DNA from: Pseudomonadota bacterium
GTDB taxonomy: Bacteria; Pseudomonadota; Alphaproteobacteria; Puniceispirillales; Puniceispirillaceae
NCBI GenBank assembly: GCA_027620495.1
Contig: JAQCEA010000011.1
Span: forward strand, 1-64,000
Length of the DNA stretch: 64,000 nucleotides
Direction: 5' to 3'
The notes beneath the pieces were generated by a model. It saw nothing but the letters and a program-made list of their open reading frames with translations, was not told the origin of the DNA and did not search any database. Position numbers and translations under genes: made by a program. Shown here one piece after another: positions 1 to 8,629 of the stretch (positions are counted from its first letter, which is position 1; each line of letters opens with the position of its first letter).

Positions 1-2
1 GA

Positions 3-374
3 CCACCCGTCCCCGAAACCTTATTAGAGAACGACAAAATAAGTGGCACTGAAAAATGGGGCTAGACAAGATGGTATAGATATGAAGAATTTGAAGTTGA
101 GATTGCTGATACGGCTAATTTAGAAACTGTTAAGCAACTCCACAACATTAACCTAGACGACGAGCAAACATTCAAGCACTACGAATCTCTGTTTTGCCAG
201 GGTTGTGATGAGCTACATTACGAGGAGTGGGAAACATACGGTTGCAGCGATAGCGAAAGAGAAAAAATCGAAGAAGATTGCGATATAAGTGAACTTGAGG
301 AATTTGAACAAAAGGGAAATACTCGGATTGTCATACAATCTGACTGCAACTTTGTAGCAATTTCAGACGAATAA
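3..374 (+). pseudogene. Broken ORF, acidic protein of unknown function
   Basis: This frame is open from the window edge to a TAA at 372-374 except for one in-frame TAG at 63-65. After the TAG it encodes about 102 residues, very rich in Glu and Asp, with a CxxC pair (FCQGC), but it has no ATG, GTG or TTG start downstream of the TAG. The simplest reading is the 3' part of a larger gene inactivated by a nonsense mutation. Chance openness of the upstream 60 bases is also possible. I do not recognise the family. It lies in the AT-rich segment with the mobile features at 5.9-7.1 kb. Confidence 0.3.
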
Positions 375-417
375 AATTTCTAAATTCGGTAGCGATTTGA
401 AATGCTGACTTTACAAT

Positions 418-660
418 ATGTGTATGCACAGAAAGCAGCAGCGCACACTTCACAAGATTGCCAAGCAACTTAAACGCGAAGTGCGACACAGAGCTTGGCT
501 GGAACAAAACTTGAAGCAGTCACAGCAAGTTAAAGAAAGTAGAAAGAAAGTTCTTCTACTATACACTGAATTGGCAACACGCAACGCAGAGCAAAAGAAG
601 CTTAATCACCAAAAAACTAATCAATCGGAGGGATTGAAGTTGGCTGAATTTCGGGATTAG
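418..660 (+). CDS. Small basic coiled-coil protein, hypothetical
   Basis: Eighty residues, very rich in Lys, Arg, Gln and Glu, with long uninterrupted helical propensity (KQQRTLHKIAKQLKREV). There is no signal peptide and no membrane segment. I recognise no family. Its last 44 bases overlap the end of the convergent Sel1-repeat gene, which weakens the case that both are real as drawn. No strong ribosome binding site is visible before the ATG. The composition could suit a nucleic-acid-binding or phage-type small protein, but that is only inference. Confidence 0.35.
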   Translation: MCMHRKQQRTLHKIAKQLKREVRHRAWLEQNLKQSQQVKESRKKVLLLYTELATRNAEQKKLNHQKTNQSEGLKLAEFRD

Positions 661-1261
661 ACGAGAGCCAGCTCTTGATGTTTTTCTCAGTCATATTCAG
701 TGTTTTTTTAGACACCAAATGCTTTATCTCTGCCGCAAACTCCTCAGGCTCTTTCTGCCCAGCTACATCTTCTTTCAGCACGCCCGCAAGTGAAAACCAA
801 AAATATGCCTTATCAATGTCTACACCTATGCCCAGACCATCTCTGTAGATGATACCCAGATAAACCATAGAATTAATGTTGCGTAGTTGGGCTCCCTTTT
901 CGAACCAATCTCTTGCTTTTGTGAAGCTTTGCTCTCCCAACGCACCTTTGAAATAACTAGTCGCCAAAAATTTTATCGCAGTTGGATTTTTTTGCTCAGC
1001 TGCGATGTAAAGATACTTTTGAAACTTTTGGACATCGCCTAGCTCCAAAAACATGTGCGCTAAGAGAAAAGTGGCGGCACCATTTCCACTCTCTGCTAGC
1101 TTGCCAAGATGCTTCACTCCGCGTTCTAGATTACCACCGCCGAGCTCAGTCGCTATGTCTTGGTATTTAGAGGTTTGCGCAGAAGCATTACTAATAGTCA
1201 GGCAGGCGCTGAACAATGCCGCCATCACAAACAATATCAGCCTTTTCTTAGTAATATTCAT
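617..1261 (-). CDS. Secreted Sel1/TPR-repeat protein
   Basis: 214 residues. The N-terminus has two Lys/Arg, a hydrophobic stretch (LILFVMAALFSACLTI) and an Ala-rich cleavage region ending ASAQ near residue 29, so export to the periplasm is likely. The body carries Sel1-like helical repeats: A..FL...Y..G, KARDWFEKGAQ and MVYLGIIYRDGLGIGVDIDK. Sel1 proteins are scaffolds for protein-protein contacts, and the partner here is unknown. It stands alone on the minus strand, convergent with the small ORF at 418-660 and divergent from the helicase gene at 1449. The AT-rich codon use matches the surrounding segment. Confidence 0.7.
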   Translation of the reverse strand: MNITKKRLILFVMAALFSACLTISNASAQTSKYQDIATELGGGNLERGVKHLGKLAESGNGAATFLLAHMFLELGDVQKFQKYLYIAAEQKNPTAIKFLATSYFKGALGEQSFTKARDWFEKGAQLRNINSMVYLGIIYRDGLGIGVDIDKAYFWFSLAGVLKEDVAGQKEPEEFAAEIKHLVSKKTLNMTEKNIKSWLSSNPEIQPTSIPPID

Positions 1262-1448
1262 TTACGTATTTCCTTGGTAAGGCAATGGGGTCAGATTTGA
1301 GTATGCACAATGGATAAAAACGCACAACGTTCCAGAAAATTACAATCTTTTACAGTAATCAGACAAAGAATTGAATTGCAACATAGGCACAAAAAATGAG
1401 AGCCTAATAGGGACATTAATATAAGAATTAGTATTAGGATAAACGGTA

Positions 1449-4400
1449 ATGGCTAGCCCCGCCTGCCCTGATTGCTCTTCAGAGATGATATTAAGGACAG
1501 CCAAACGTGGCTCTAATGCGGGCAATCAATTCTGGGGGTGTTCAAATTTTCCGAGATGTAAAGGGATCGTAAACATAGACAAAGATGATCCGCAATCAGA
1601 TCCGCAATCATCACAAAGCCAGACAAATACAGAGGCAGAAACAAGTACAACAAAACAAAAAACTGTTTGGTATGACAATCTAAACCGAGAAAATTACAAC
1701 TCTGAGTATATTACCCTCGGCTCTACTCCACATTTTTTAAGTGGACTAAAACTAGCGTCGCTTAGCAGATCTTGTAATCAGTTCAATTTACTCTCAGCGA
1801 GAAGCTTATCCACAAATTTTGACGAAGACGGGAATTATGTCGGCACCATCCTGCAAAAACTTCTAACACGTGGCGACCTTCCATACTGCTCACTAGGAAT
1901 TGAAGAGACGCTTGCGTCTCAAAAGACAGTAAAAAAATCAGTTAAAAAATTTGACAAAAAAGATCCAAATATTGGTTGGTACTGGTGCGCAGAAGCACCT
2001 TTTGATCTGAAAACTGAAATGAATAACAGTCTTCAGCGGCGCAAATTAACTGCATCCGATGTCACCACTATCAAACAAAACACCAGAAGCAGTTTTGACA
2101 GCCCACTCGAAGAAAAATTCTTCACTGAATGGATACCAAACAATTTTGGACCCGATGCACTCCATTGGTTTATACCGCAGGCGCCTCTCGATCGATTGAT
2201 CGATGCAGCTGGCGATGAATTTAGCGCTAGACGAGTAGACTTTCTTTTTTACCATCCATCCTCTCAACCTATTGTGATTGAATTGGATGGGGAAGAGCAT
2301 ATCGAGAGCAAGCAATCGGATGACATTAGAGACAAAAAGCTTACCTCAAATGGTGTTTTTGTTGTTCGCATAAAAAATGAAGAGCTGGTCTCAGGAGACG
2401 GTGAAAACCTTAACCATCTTAAGTCTCTCATTTCAAACAGCTTGGAAAGCAAACCCGCTCAAAAAGAAACTCCGTTCTATGACACAATTAAATTGAGCAG
2501 CATTGCCTCAGGTTTCCAATTTATCTTATCCAAAGCTCTAAGTAGTGGAGCGCTCGACTTAGAGTCTAAAATCTGGAAAATAAAAATTGCGCACGACTTT
2601 AATAATAAAGATTTATTAATTTCTGCCGCTGATAACCTTGCAGATATGGTCTCATCCCTGAGGCAACTATATACAAAAACAACAGGCAATTTAAAAATTG
2701 AGCTGATGTTTGGAAACCCAAAGTCATTCGACTTAGACGTTGGGTTGTTCACAGAGGATAGTCCAACTTCGCTGAACTATAGTGCAATTAAGCATGATTT
2801 TATCTGTTGTTCCGCTTCTGTGCCGGTTGATCTATCAACAAACACGAACACGACATCCATTCAAAAAACTGCACAAAAACTGGACCAACAAGAAGCTACC
2901 GATTTACTGGTTATTTTCTTGCAGAATTTGTTCCGCAAACGCAAGTTCCGAGATCTTCAAGACGTATCAATCCTTAATGTTCTTGAACGGAAAGATACTG
3001 TCACTCTACTGCCAACAGGTGCTGGCAAAAGCATCATTTACCAATTGGCGGGGCTACTTCAACCAGGCATTACACTGGTGATTGACCCAATTGTTGCGTT
3101 GATAGAAGACCAAATACTTGGGCTATCATCCGTCGGAATTGATAAAGCATCTGCGGCTCCAACTGGATTTAATAATGTCCGCAATCGCGAAAAATGGCTG
3201 AAAAGCATCGAGCAGGGTGAGCACCAGTTTATACTGATATCCCCCGAGCGCCTTCAAATGTCTGACTTTAGAGAGACACTTCGTGCATTGGTTGAGGTGC
3301 ACCAAATAAATCTTGCAGTGATTGATGAAGCACACTGTGTTTCTGAGTGGGGGCATAACTTCAGATTTTCGTATTTAAACTTAGCAGATAACTTGAGAAA
3401 GTTTTGCACTTCACCCAGCGGGAAGCCACCAACACTGCTAGCCCTTACTGGCACAGCTTCACGAGCAGTTTTGAGAGAACTGTTGGTCGAACTCAATATA
3501 GACAAAGAAGATGATCAAGCCCTCATCCGACCCGTCGATTTCGACAGAAAAGAATTAAAGTTTAACATCTCAAAAGTCTCACACGGAGGGGACACCTCTG
3601 CTGTTTTTAGGGGCATCCTGAACAGCCTGCCCAATAAGTTCAACCAACCGCCAGGTGAGTTTTATAAACCCTCGGGCAAAAACACCAACTCAGGAATTAT
3701 TTTCACACCTTTCGTAAATGGACGAACTCATGGACTTTTCGCCGTTAAGTCCTCTGTTCAAAAAAATATTTCAGCTCCCGTTACTATTTTCTCTGGCTCG
3801 GCTCCGAAGGGAACCAACAAAATAGAATGGGAGGCTGAAAAACGTTTCAATGCAAGTGAGTTCAAGGAAAACAGAGCTACGGTGCTAGTTGCAACAAAGG
3901 CATTTGGAATGGGCATAGATAAGCCCAACATCCGCTGGACACTGCACATGGGTATTCCCTCTTCCATGGAGGCGTTTTATCAAGAGGCGGGCAGAGCCGG
4001 CAGAGATAAAAATCTCGCTATTTGTAATGTAATTTTCTCTGAAGTTGATGCTGAACAAACCGACAATGCCCTGTCAGGAGACGGCACCCTTGAGGATTTA
4101 CGCATTGCTGTGCAGAAAATGAAACGCAATGATGATGACGTCTCAAGAGCCTTGTTTTTTCACCTAAACGCCTTTTCGGGGATCGACGAAGAATACAAAT
4201 CGATATCTGATGCACTCAGCATCATTGGCAACTTAGACGAAAGAAAAAAAGTTGAATTCACTTTTGATAGTGGCAACAAAGCTGACTTAGAACGTTCACT
4301 TCTTCGGCTGAAAAAGTGTGGGATTATAGAGGACCTCGAAATCAATTACGGTTCTCAAAATATTTTTGTACACATACGCCCCTTCAATTTTGAATTTTCC

Positions 4401-5219
4401 CGCAAAACTATTGAGAACTACATCAGAGAAAGCCAACCTGCTCGACTAAAAAATATCATGAATAGACTGGATGATATCGCAGCGATTGATGAAGCGTCAC
4501 AGCCTCAAAATCTTTGTAAATTGATGATTGATTTCACCTACGATGTCATTGAACGCTCCAGACGAAGAATGCTTTACGAGGCAATATTGTTAGGGCGAAA
4601 CTACTCCAATGATGATGAAATCCGCCAATACCTTCTCAATTATCTTCAAGAGGGTCTTGGAGCTGAAAAAATTGCCCAACTAGCAGAACAACCATCAATC
4701 GATTTTGATGAATGGTTGGCTTTATTCTCCAAAATCTCGACACCAATAGAAGCTGGTGAAATACGCGGCATATCAATTCGCTTGCTGGAGACATATCCAG
4801 ACCACCCAGGAATGCTATTACTACGAGGAATTTCGGAAACACTCATTCAAAAACGAGATGATTTATTGGTCAGAAATTCAATAACAACTTCTCTAGAAAA
4901 CGCAAAATCTAGATATGACTGTGCAAACGAACAACTCAATGAGCTTTTAGAACAACTCATAGATTTTGCAAATTCTAGGTCTCCTAATTTCAGAATTCCG
5001 TTGATTAGTGCTATTCGCCATGCAGGAAAAAATATCGGATTCATCGACATGAGTGTAACGACGAAATTGGTTGAGGTCTCAAATACGTGGGATGACGCCT
5101 CAAGAGTTATGGTATCCGCCAGCGAACTAGAAGTGAAAATTCCACACCTTATGTACCTCGCAAATCAACGCCTGGAGCGTCACATGAATTATCTCAAGGA
5201 AGGAAAAAATAATGTCTGA
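1449..5219 (+). CDS. Zinc finger / PD-(D/E)XK-like / RecQ-family DEAH helicase
   Basis: 1256 residues with a clear domain order. Residues 6-39 form a topoisomerase-type zinc finger (C6, C9, C31, C37). Residues about 250-300 look like a DUF559/DUF2726-type restriction-endonuclease fold: D264, then E278-x-D280-G and a nearby His. Residues about 500-860 are a superfamily 2 helicase: Walker A PTGAGKS near 523, DEAH near 626, and motif VI QEAGRAGRD near 845, RecQ-like. The C-terminal 350 residues are helical and unassigned. A role in binding and processing DNA is inferred. The stop codon overlaps the start of the next gene by 8 bases, so the two are probably translated together. Its position near an integrase and a tRNA fragment, and its AT-rich composition, suggest horizontal transfer and possibly anti-phage defence. 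Confidence 0.85.
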   Translation: MASPACPDCSSEMILRTAKRGSNAGNQFWGCSNFPRCKGIVNIDKDDPQSDPQSSQSQTNTEAETSTTKQKTVWYDNLNRENYNSEYITLGSTPHFLSGLKLASLSRSCNQFNLLSARSLSTNFDEDGNYVGTILQKLLTRGDLPYCSLGIEETLASQKTVKKSVKKFDKKDPNIGWYWCAEAPFDLKTEMNNSLQRRKLTASDVTTIKQNTRSSFDSPLEEKFFTEWIPNNFGPDALHWFIPQAPLDRLIDAAGDEFSARRVDFLFYHPSSQPIVIELDGEEHIESKQSDDIRDKKLTSNGVFVVRIKNEELVSGDGENLNHLKSLISNSLESKPAQKETPFYDTIKLSSIASGFQFILSKALSSGALDLESKIWKIKIAHDFNNKDLLISAADNLADMVSSLRQLYTKTTGNLKIELMFGNPKSFDLDVGLFTEDSPTSLNYSAIKHDFICCSASVPVDLSTNTNTTSIQKTAQKLDQQEATDLLVIFLQNLFRKRKFRDLQDVSILNVLERKDTVTLLPTGAGKSIIYQLAGLLQPGITLVIDPIVALIEDQILGLSSVGIDKASAAPTGFNNVRNREKWLKSIEQGEHQFILISPERLQMSDFRETLRALVEVHQINLAVIDEAHCVSEWGHNFRFSYLNLADNLRKFCTSPSGKPPTLLALTGTASRAVLRELLVELNIDKEDDQALIRPVDFDRKELKFNISKVSHGGDTSAVFRGILNSLPNKFNQPPGEFYKPSGKNTNSGIIFTPFVNGRTHGLFAVKSSVQKNISAPVTIFSGSAPKGTNKIEWEAEKRFNASEFKENRATVLVATKAFGMGIDKPNIRWTLHMGIPSSMEAFYQEAGRAGRDKNLAICNVIFSEVDAEQTDNALSGDGTLEDLRIAVQKMKRNDDDVSRALFFHLNAFSGIDEEYKSISDALSIIGNLDERKKVEFTFDSGNKADLERSLLRLKKCGIIEDLEINYGSQNIFVHIRPFNFEFSRKTIENYIRESQPARLKNIMNRLDDIAAIDEASQPQNLCKLMIDFTYDVIERSRRRMLYEAILLGRNYSNDDEIRQYLLNYLQEGLGAEKIAQLAEQPSIDFDEWLALFSKISTPIEAGEIRGISIRLLETYPDHPGMLLLRGISETLIQKRDDLLVRNSITTSLENAKSRYDCANEQLNELLEQLIDFANSRSPNFRIPLISAIRHAGKNIGFIDMSVTTKLVEVSNTWDDASRVMVSASELEVKIPHLMYLANQRLERHMNYLKEGKNNV

Positions 5220-5751
5220 GTTGATGGATGAACTTAAAGCAAACCTTGAAAGCTCCAGTAAGAATTTGGAACAACTCGTAAATGATATTCAAGGCATGTC
5301 TGATGCTGAGCAAGAGTTCTCTGAATTACGTGAGAATGTAGGAGCGGCGGCGCAAGCGTTATCCAGAAATTCAGAAAAATATGAAGCTTTTTTGGTTGAG
5401 CTTAGAGAGAGCAATGAAAAGTTTTCAGACACCCTAGATACCTTAAAGTCTCTCGAACCAAAAGAGATTAAAGATCGACTAGATGATGTCCTTAAAATGA
5501 CTAAGGCATTTTCAAGTGCACTTGAAAAAGTGCAAGCTGAAGCGAAAGAAACTTCTGAACAAACTCAATCAACCTTAGAGCAAAATTCTGAAAACATCGA
5601 ACAGGTTATCACTCTCGTTAAGGCCCAAGCAGACGCAATATCTAAGTTAGAGAAAAAGTTAAACTCAAGGACAGCTTTAATTCCCCTGACATTCCTAGCA
5701 ATTGTGGCATTAGCTGGGGCAATTATTGGAAGAATTCTGGGTTTGGTGTAA
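5212..5751 (+). CDS. Tail-anchored coiled-coil protein, partner of the helicase
   Basis: 179 residues. Residues 1 to about 150 are acidic heptad-rich coiled coil with almost no aromatic residues. A single C-terminal helix of about 22 hydrophobic residues (IPLTFLAIVALAGAIIGRI) would anchor it in the inner membrane with the coil in the cytoplasm. The ATG lies inside the last codons of the helicase gene (ATG at 5212, helicase TGA at 5217-5219), which is typical of translational coupling. I recognise no family. It could act as a membrane sensor or effector for the helicase-nuclease, in the way that several two-gene defence systems pair a nucleic-acid sensor with a membrane protein. That is inference. 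Confidence 0.7.
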   Translation: MSELMDELKANLESSSKNLEQLVNDIQGMSDAEQEFSELRENVGAAAQALSRNSEKYEAFLVELRESNEKFSDTLDTLKSLEPKEIKDRLDDVLKMTKAFSSALEKVQAEAKETSEQTQSTLEQNSENIEQVITLVKAQADAISKLEKKLNSRTALIPLTFLAIVALAGAIIGRILGLV

Positions 5752-5950
5752 CGCCACAGGGAAAATTGGCTGATCCACGATGATGAGCTATCAATATTTA
5801 AAGTTTGATAACGAAGTTTGAAGTAAACAGTTATTTACAAGCTAAATTCACTAAAGACGTTACAAACTCACTTTACTACAAATAGCCTTTTTCTTTACTA
5901 CAACAAAATAATATACTGATTTTATTGTGATATAATTCACGACCTGTGTA

Positions 5951-5995
5951 CTCCGAAGGCAGAGGTCAGAGGTTCGAATCCTCTCGAGTGCGCCA
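5951..5995 (+). other. 3' half of tRNA-Arg (CCG-type), probable attachment site
   Basis: The 45 bases match the anticodon-to-CCA part of an arginine tRNA. An anticodon loop ctCCGaa is followed by stem half ggcag, a T arm with agagg/cctct around the TTCGAAT loop, an acceptor half cgagtgc, and discriminator base plus CCA. The 5' half is missing: the bases before 5951 do not pair with the anticodon stem, and there is no D arm. A bare 3' half is what site-specific integration into a tRNA gene leaves at the distal end of an element. It sits 95 bases before the integrase start at 6091. The bases from 5752 to 5950 are AT-rich, with no gene seen. Confidence 0.75.
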
Positions 5996-6090
5996 ATCTT
6001 TCGTTTACTTTCAATGGTTTAATTGCAATCTTCCGATGCCCAATTTGGGCCGTCGTTTCCTGTCACACGATTTGTCACAGGAGACATACC

Positions 6091-7077
6091 ATGGGAAGCA
6101 TTAGAAAGCGGGGAAACACGTATCATGCTCAAGTCAGGCTGAGTGGCGGCAGACACGCATCAAAGTCTTTCAAGACGAGGTCGGAAGCCACTAACTGGTA
6201 AAGAGAGGCCGCTTATCATCTCTCACAAGAGCCCGAAAGGTTTGATGAAAGGGTCACTCTGCGGGATGTGATCAGAAGGTTTATAAAAGACACAGCACCC
6301 CTGAGGCGATCTGGCGTAAATGAAGCCATCCGATTAAACACAATATCAAGAAACGCAATATCAAGCATTCCTGTGTCCAAGATTACGTCATCAGACTTGT
6401 CCAAATACCGAGACATGCGCCTCAAAACCATTAAAAGCAATACGCTTCACCGGGAGTTTGGCTTACTTCGTGTTGTTGTTGGGAAAGCAAAGGATGAGTG
6501 GCGGATGGACATTCCGAACCCCTTCGAGAGCTTTCACATTAAGAAAGAACCCGATCACAGACAGAGGCGGGTATATAAGGGTGAGATTGATCTGCTAATG
6601 CGTACACCATGCAGAAGCTCTCTTACCAAACCAGCGATGATTGTAGCTCTAGAGACATCAATGAGGCTTGGAGAGATATTAAGCATCAAATGGGATAAGA
6701 TCGACTTTGGGCGAGGGTTTGTTGAGCTTGAGAGGTCAAAGAATGGCCGTGGCCGCATCATTCCACTTACAAATACAGCGTTGATGACATTTGAGGCTTT
6801 GCCCCGAGATGGCTTATTTGTCTTTCCAGTAAAGCCAGACACACTGAAACAATCCTGGCGACGTCTCGTTAAACGCGCTGGCATTAATGACTTGCGCTTC
6901 CATGAACTCCGTCATGAGGCGATTTCACGGCTATTAGAGATGGGTTTGACCATACCAGAGGCGGCAAGTGTAAGTGGCCACAGAACCGCGTCAATGCTTG
7001 CAAGATACGCTCATCCAGACCCAGTCAAAGTCAGGGAAAAGATGCTTAAAAGAGCCTTTGGCACGCATCTTGCCTAA
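6091..7077 (+). pseudogene. int: Tyrosine recombinase (integrase) with early nonsense codon
   Basis: From the ATG at 6091 the frame reads an AP2-like N-terminal arm-binding segment (MGSIRKRGNTYHAQVRL...). It hits an in-frame TAA at 6199-6201 (codon 37) and then continues open to 7077. The catalytic set of the family is intact downstream: Arg in SMRLGEIL, HELRH, and GHR...ARYAH with the Tyr nucleophile. Restart at the ATG at 6268 would give 269 residues lacking the arm-binding domain. Full length without the stop would be 328 residues, normal for island integrases. The tRNA-Arg fragment lies just upstream, so this is the likely recombinase of an element using that site. Activity is doubtful. 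Short TGTCACA repeats (6061-6079) precede the start. Confidence 0.8.
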
Positions 7078-7327
7078 TGAGGGTATGGCGACCCTTAGCG
7101 CCAAAGAAATGACATAGGACTAACTTACGCATTTCCTCCCTTAGACTTCGCCCTTGCTGGTTTGCGCTAGTGAGGGCTCTTCTTGTGAAGTCAATTGGGT
7201 CCCATACCTTAGTAAAATAACCCCCAGTACCTTTAGACATCAATCGAATTCAAAATGACGGCTAAAGGGTCATTTGTTGTTGTTGTTTTTGATTGGCTTG
7301 TTCTAATTAGAAGCAGAGATATCCTCC

Positions 7328-8008
7328 ATGGGAGCCACACGCATGTATGTATTTGACGCTTATGGTACACTGCTGGATGTGGACGCAGCTGCGAGGGAAG
7401 CTGCTGCCGAGCCGGGAATGGAAGCACTCAAAGACCATTGGCTTTCAATAGCAAAAGGCTGGCGAGAACGGCAGCTTAGGTACAGCTGGCTGTGCTCAAT
7501 GATGAGACGCTACGATGATTTCTGGGAACTAACGTCACGTGCACTCGATGCGACATTGGAAGAACATGGTCTGGCTTCAGAGGGAAAGGTCAGAGACAGG
7601 CTCTTGTCATTATACGGAGAACTCTCTCCTTATGAGGAGGTTCCAGGTTTGCTCGCGGACTTAAAAGCCTCAGGCCATAAACTCGCCGTCCTGTCAAACG
7701 CTTCACCGAACATGCTTGAGACGGCTACCAAAGCCGCAGGCATCTATCAGTACTTTGATGCTCTGCTCAGTGTTGACGCCCTTAAATACTACAAACCAAC
7801 ACCAGCTGTTTATGGGCTCGTCACCGATCACTTTGGATGCAAACCGAGTGAAGTAAGCTTCTTTTCTTCAAACAACTGGGACATTTCCGGTGCGGGAGCA
7901 TTTGGCTTTAAAACCATCTGGGTTAACCGCAGCGGTGCAGCATGGGATAGACTTCCGGGCTTTCCTGATAAAATAGTTAATTCAATAACTGAAGGAGCTA
8001 ACGGCTAG
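7328..8008 (+). CDS. Haloacid dehalogenase, type II (HAD family)
   Basis: 226 residues, the usual length of L-2-haloacid dehalogenases, which hydrolyse L-2-halocarboxylates to D-2-hydroxyacids in the cytoplasm. Motif I is VFDAYGTLLD with nucleophile D10, motif II is LSNASPNM, the motif III lysine is in KYYKPTPAVY, and the acid end is FFSSNNWDISGA, matching the Ser/Asn/Asp triad of the type II enzymes. A second ATG at 7343 is an equally possible start. The gene follows a 250-base gap after the integrase, in which I see no gene. It is convergent with the DUF1989 gene, with 5 bases between stops. The natural substrate cannot be told from sequence. Confidence 0.85.
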   Translation: MGATRMYVFDAYGTLLDVDAAAREAAAEPGMEALKDHWLSIAKGWRERQLRYSWLCSMMRRYDDFWELTSRALDATLEEHGLASEGKVRDRLLSLYGELSPYEEVPGLLADLKASGHKLAVLSNASPNMLETATKAAGIYQYFDALLSVDALKYYKPTPAVYGLVTDHFGCKPSEVSFFSSNNWDISGAGAFGFKTIWVNRSGAAWDRLPGFPDKIVNSITEGANG

Positions 8009-8013
8009 ACGCA

Positions 8014-8604
8014 CTAACGAATAGAAACTTCTATTGGTGTTGGGTTGTATCCGTTACATGGATTATGCATCTGTGGACAGTTCGACAATACAGCTAGAAC
8101 GTTGCAATCTGCACGAAGCTTCACATAACTGCCAGGCTTAAGCTCAACATCAGAAACACCTGCTGATCCATCATCAAGAACAGGTACACTCATAAACCAA
8201 TTGATGTTGGGAACAATTGCCTCAACGCCCATTCCATGCTCAGCGAGCTCATGAGTGAAGTTATCGTAACAAGACTCGGTGGTCACAACGCCGTAACGGA
8301 GCATATTGTTGGGGTTGCTGCAGCATCCATAAACTGTGTCGTGTTTGCCAATGGTGTCTTCAATAACGGTCATAAGAGCCTTTCCACTATCAGAGTAGAG
8401 AACAGTGCCCTCTCCAACGTAGATATTGCCCTGCACTTTCACTGTATTGGCAGCTGAATATCGGTCTTCTTTATTGTCAGCGTCGTAGCAAAGAAAATCC
8501 ACTGCTTGTTGGCCGTGGGTGTCTGTAATTGTGAGAACTTGTCCCTTCTTAACTAGCCCAGACCATGGGTGTTTTGCGCTGACTATGCAAATGTTGCTCG
8601 ACAT
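8014..8604 (-). CDS. DUF1989 / urea carboxylase-associated family protein
   Basis: 196 residues of the DUF1989 family, often annotated urea carboxylase-associated protein or carboxyguanidine deiminase subunit. Recognisable features are the N-terminal GQVLTITDTHGQQAVDFLCY, the metal-ligand-like Cys/His region around TTESCYDN, and VPVLDDGSAGV. Family members of this kind have been linked to guanidine or urea nitrogen use. Here there is no urea carboxylase or allophanate hydrolase nearby, only an asparaginase 25 bases upstream on the same strand, so a role in releasing amide or guanidine nitrogen is inferred. Confidence 0.75.
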   Translation of the reverse strand: MSSNICIVSAKHPWSGLVKKGQVLTITDTHGQQAVDFLCYDADNKEDRYSAANTVKVQGNIYVGEGTVLYSDSGKALMTVIEDTIGKHDTVYGCCSNPNNMLRYGVVTTESCYDNFTHELAEHGMGVEAIVPNINWFMSVPVLDDGSAGVSDVELKPGSYVKLRADCNVLAVLSNCPQMHNPCNGYNPTPIEVSIR

Positions 8605-8629
8605 CTCTCACTCCAGAATGTTCCGGATA

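Noticed and set aside
5920-5995. Complete tRNA gene
   Set aside because: Only the anticodon-to-CCA part is present; no D arm, and the 5' anticodon stem and acceptor strand do not pair.
7078-7327. A second att repeat or gene after the integrase
   Set aside because: No match to the tRNA-Arg fragment and no credible frame in this 250-base gap.
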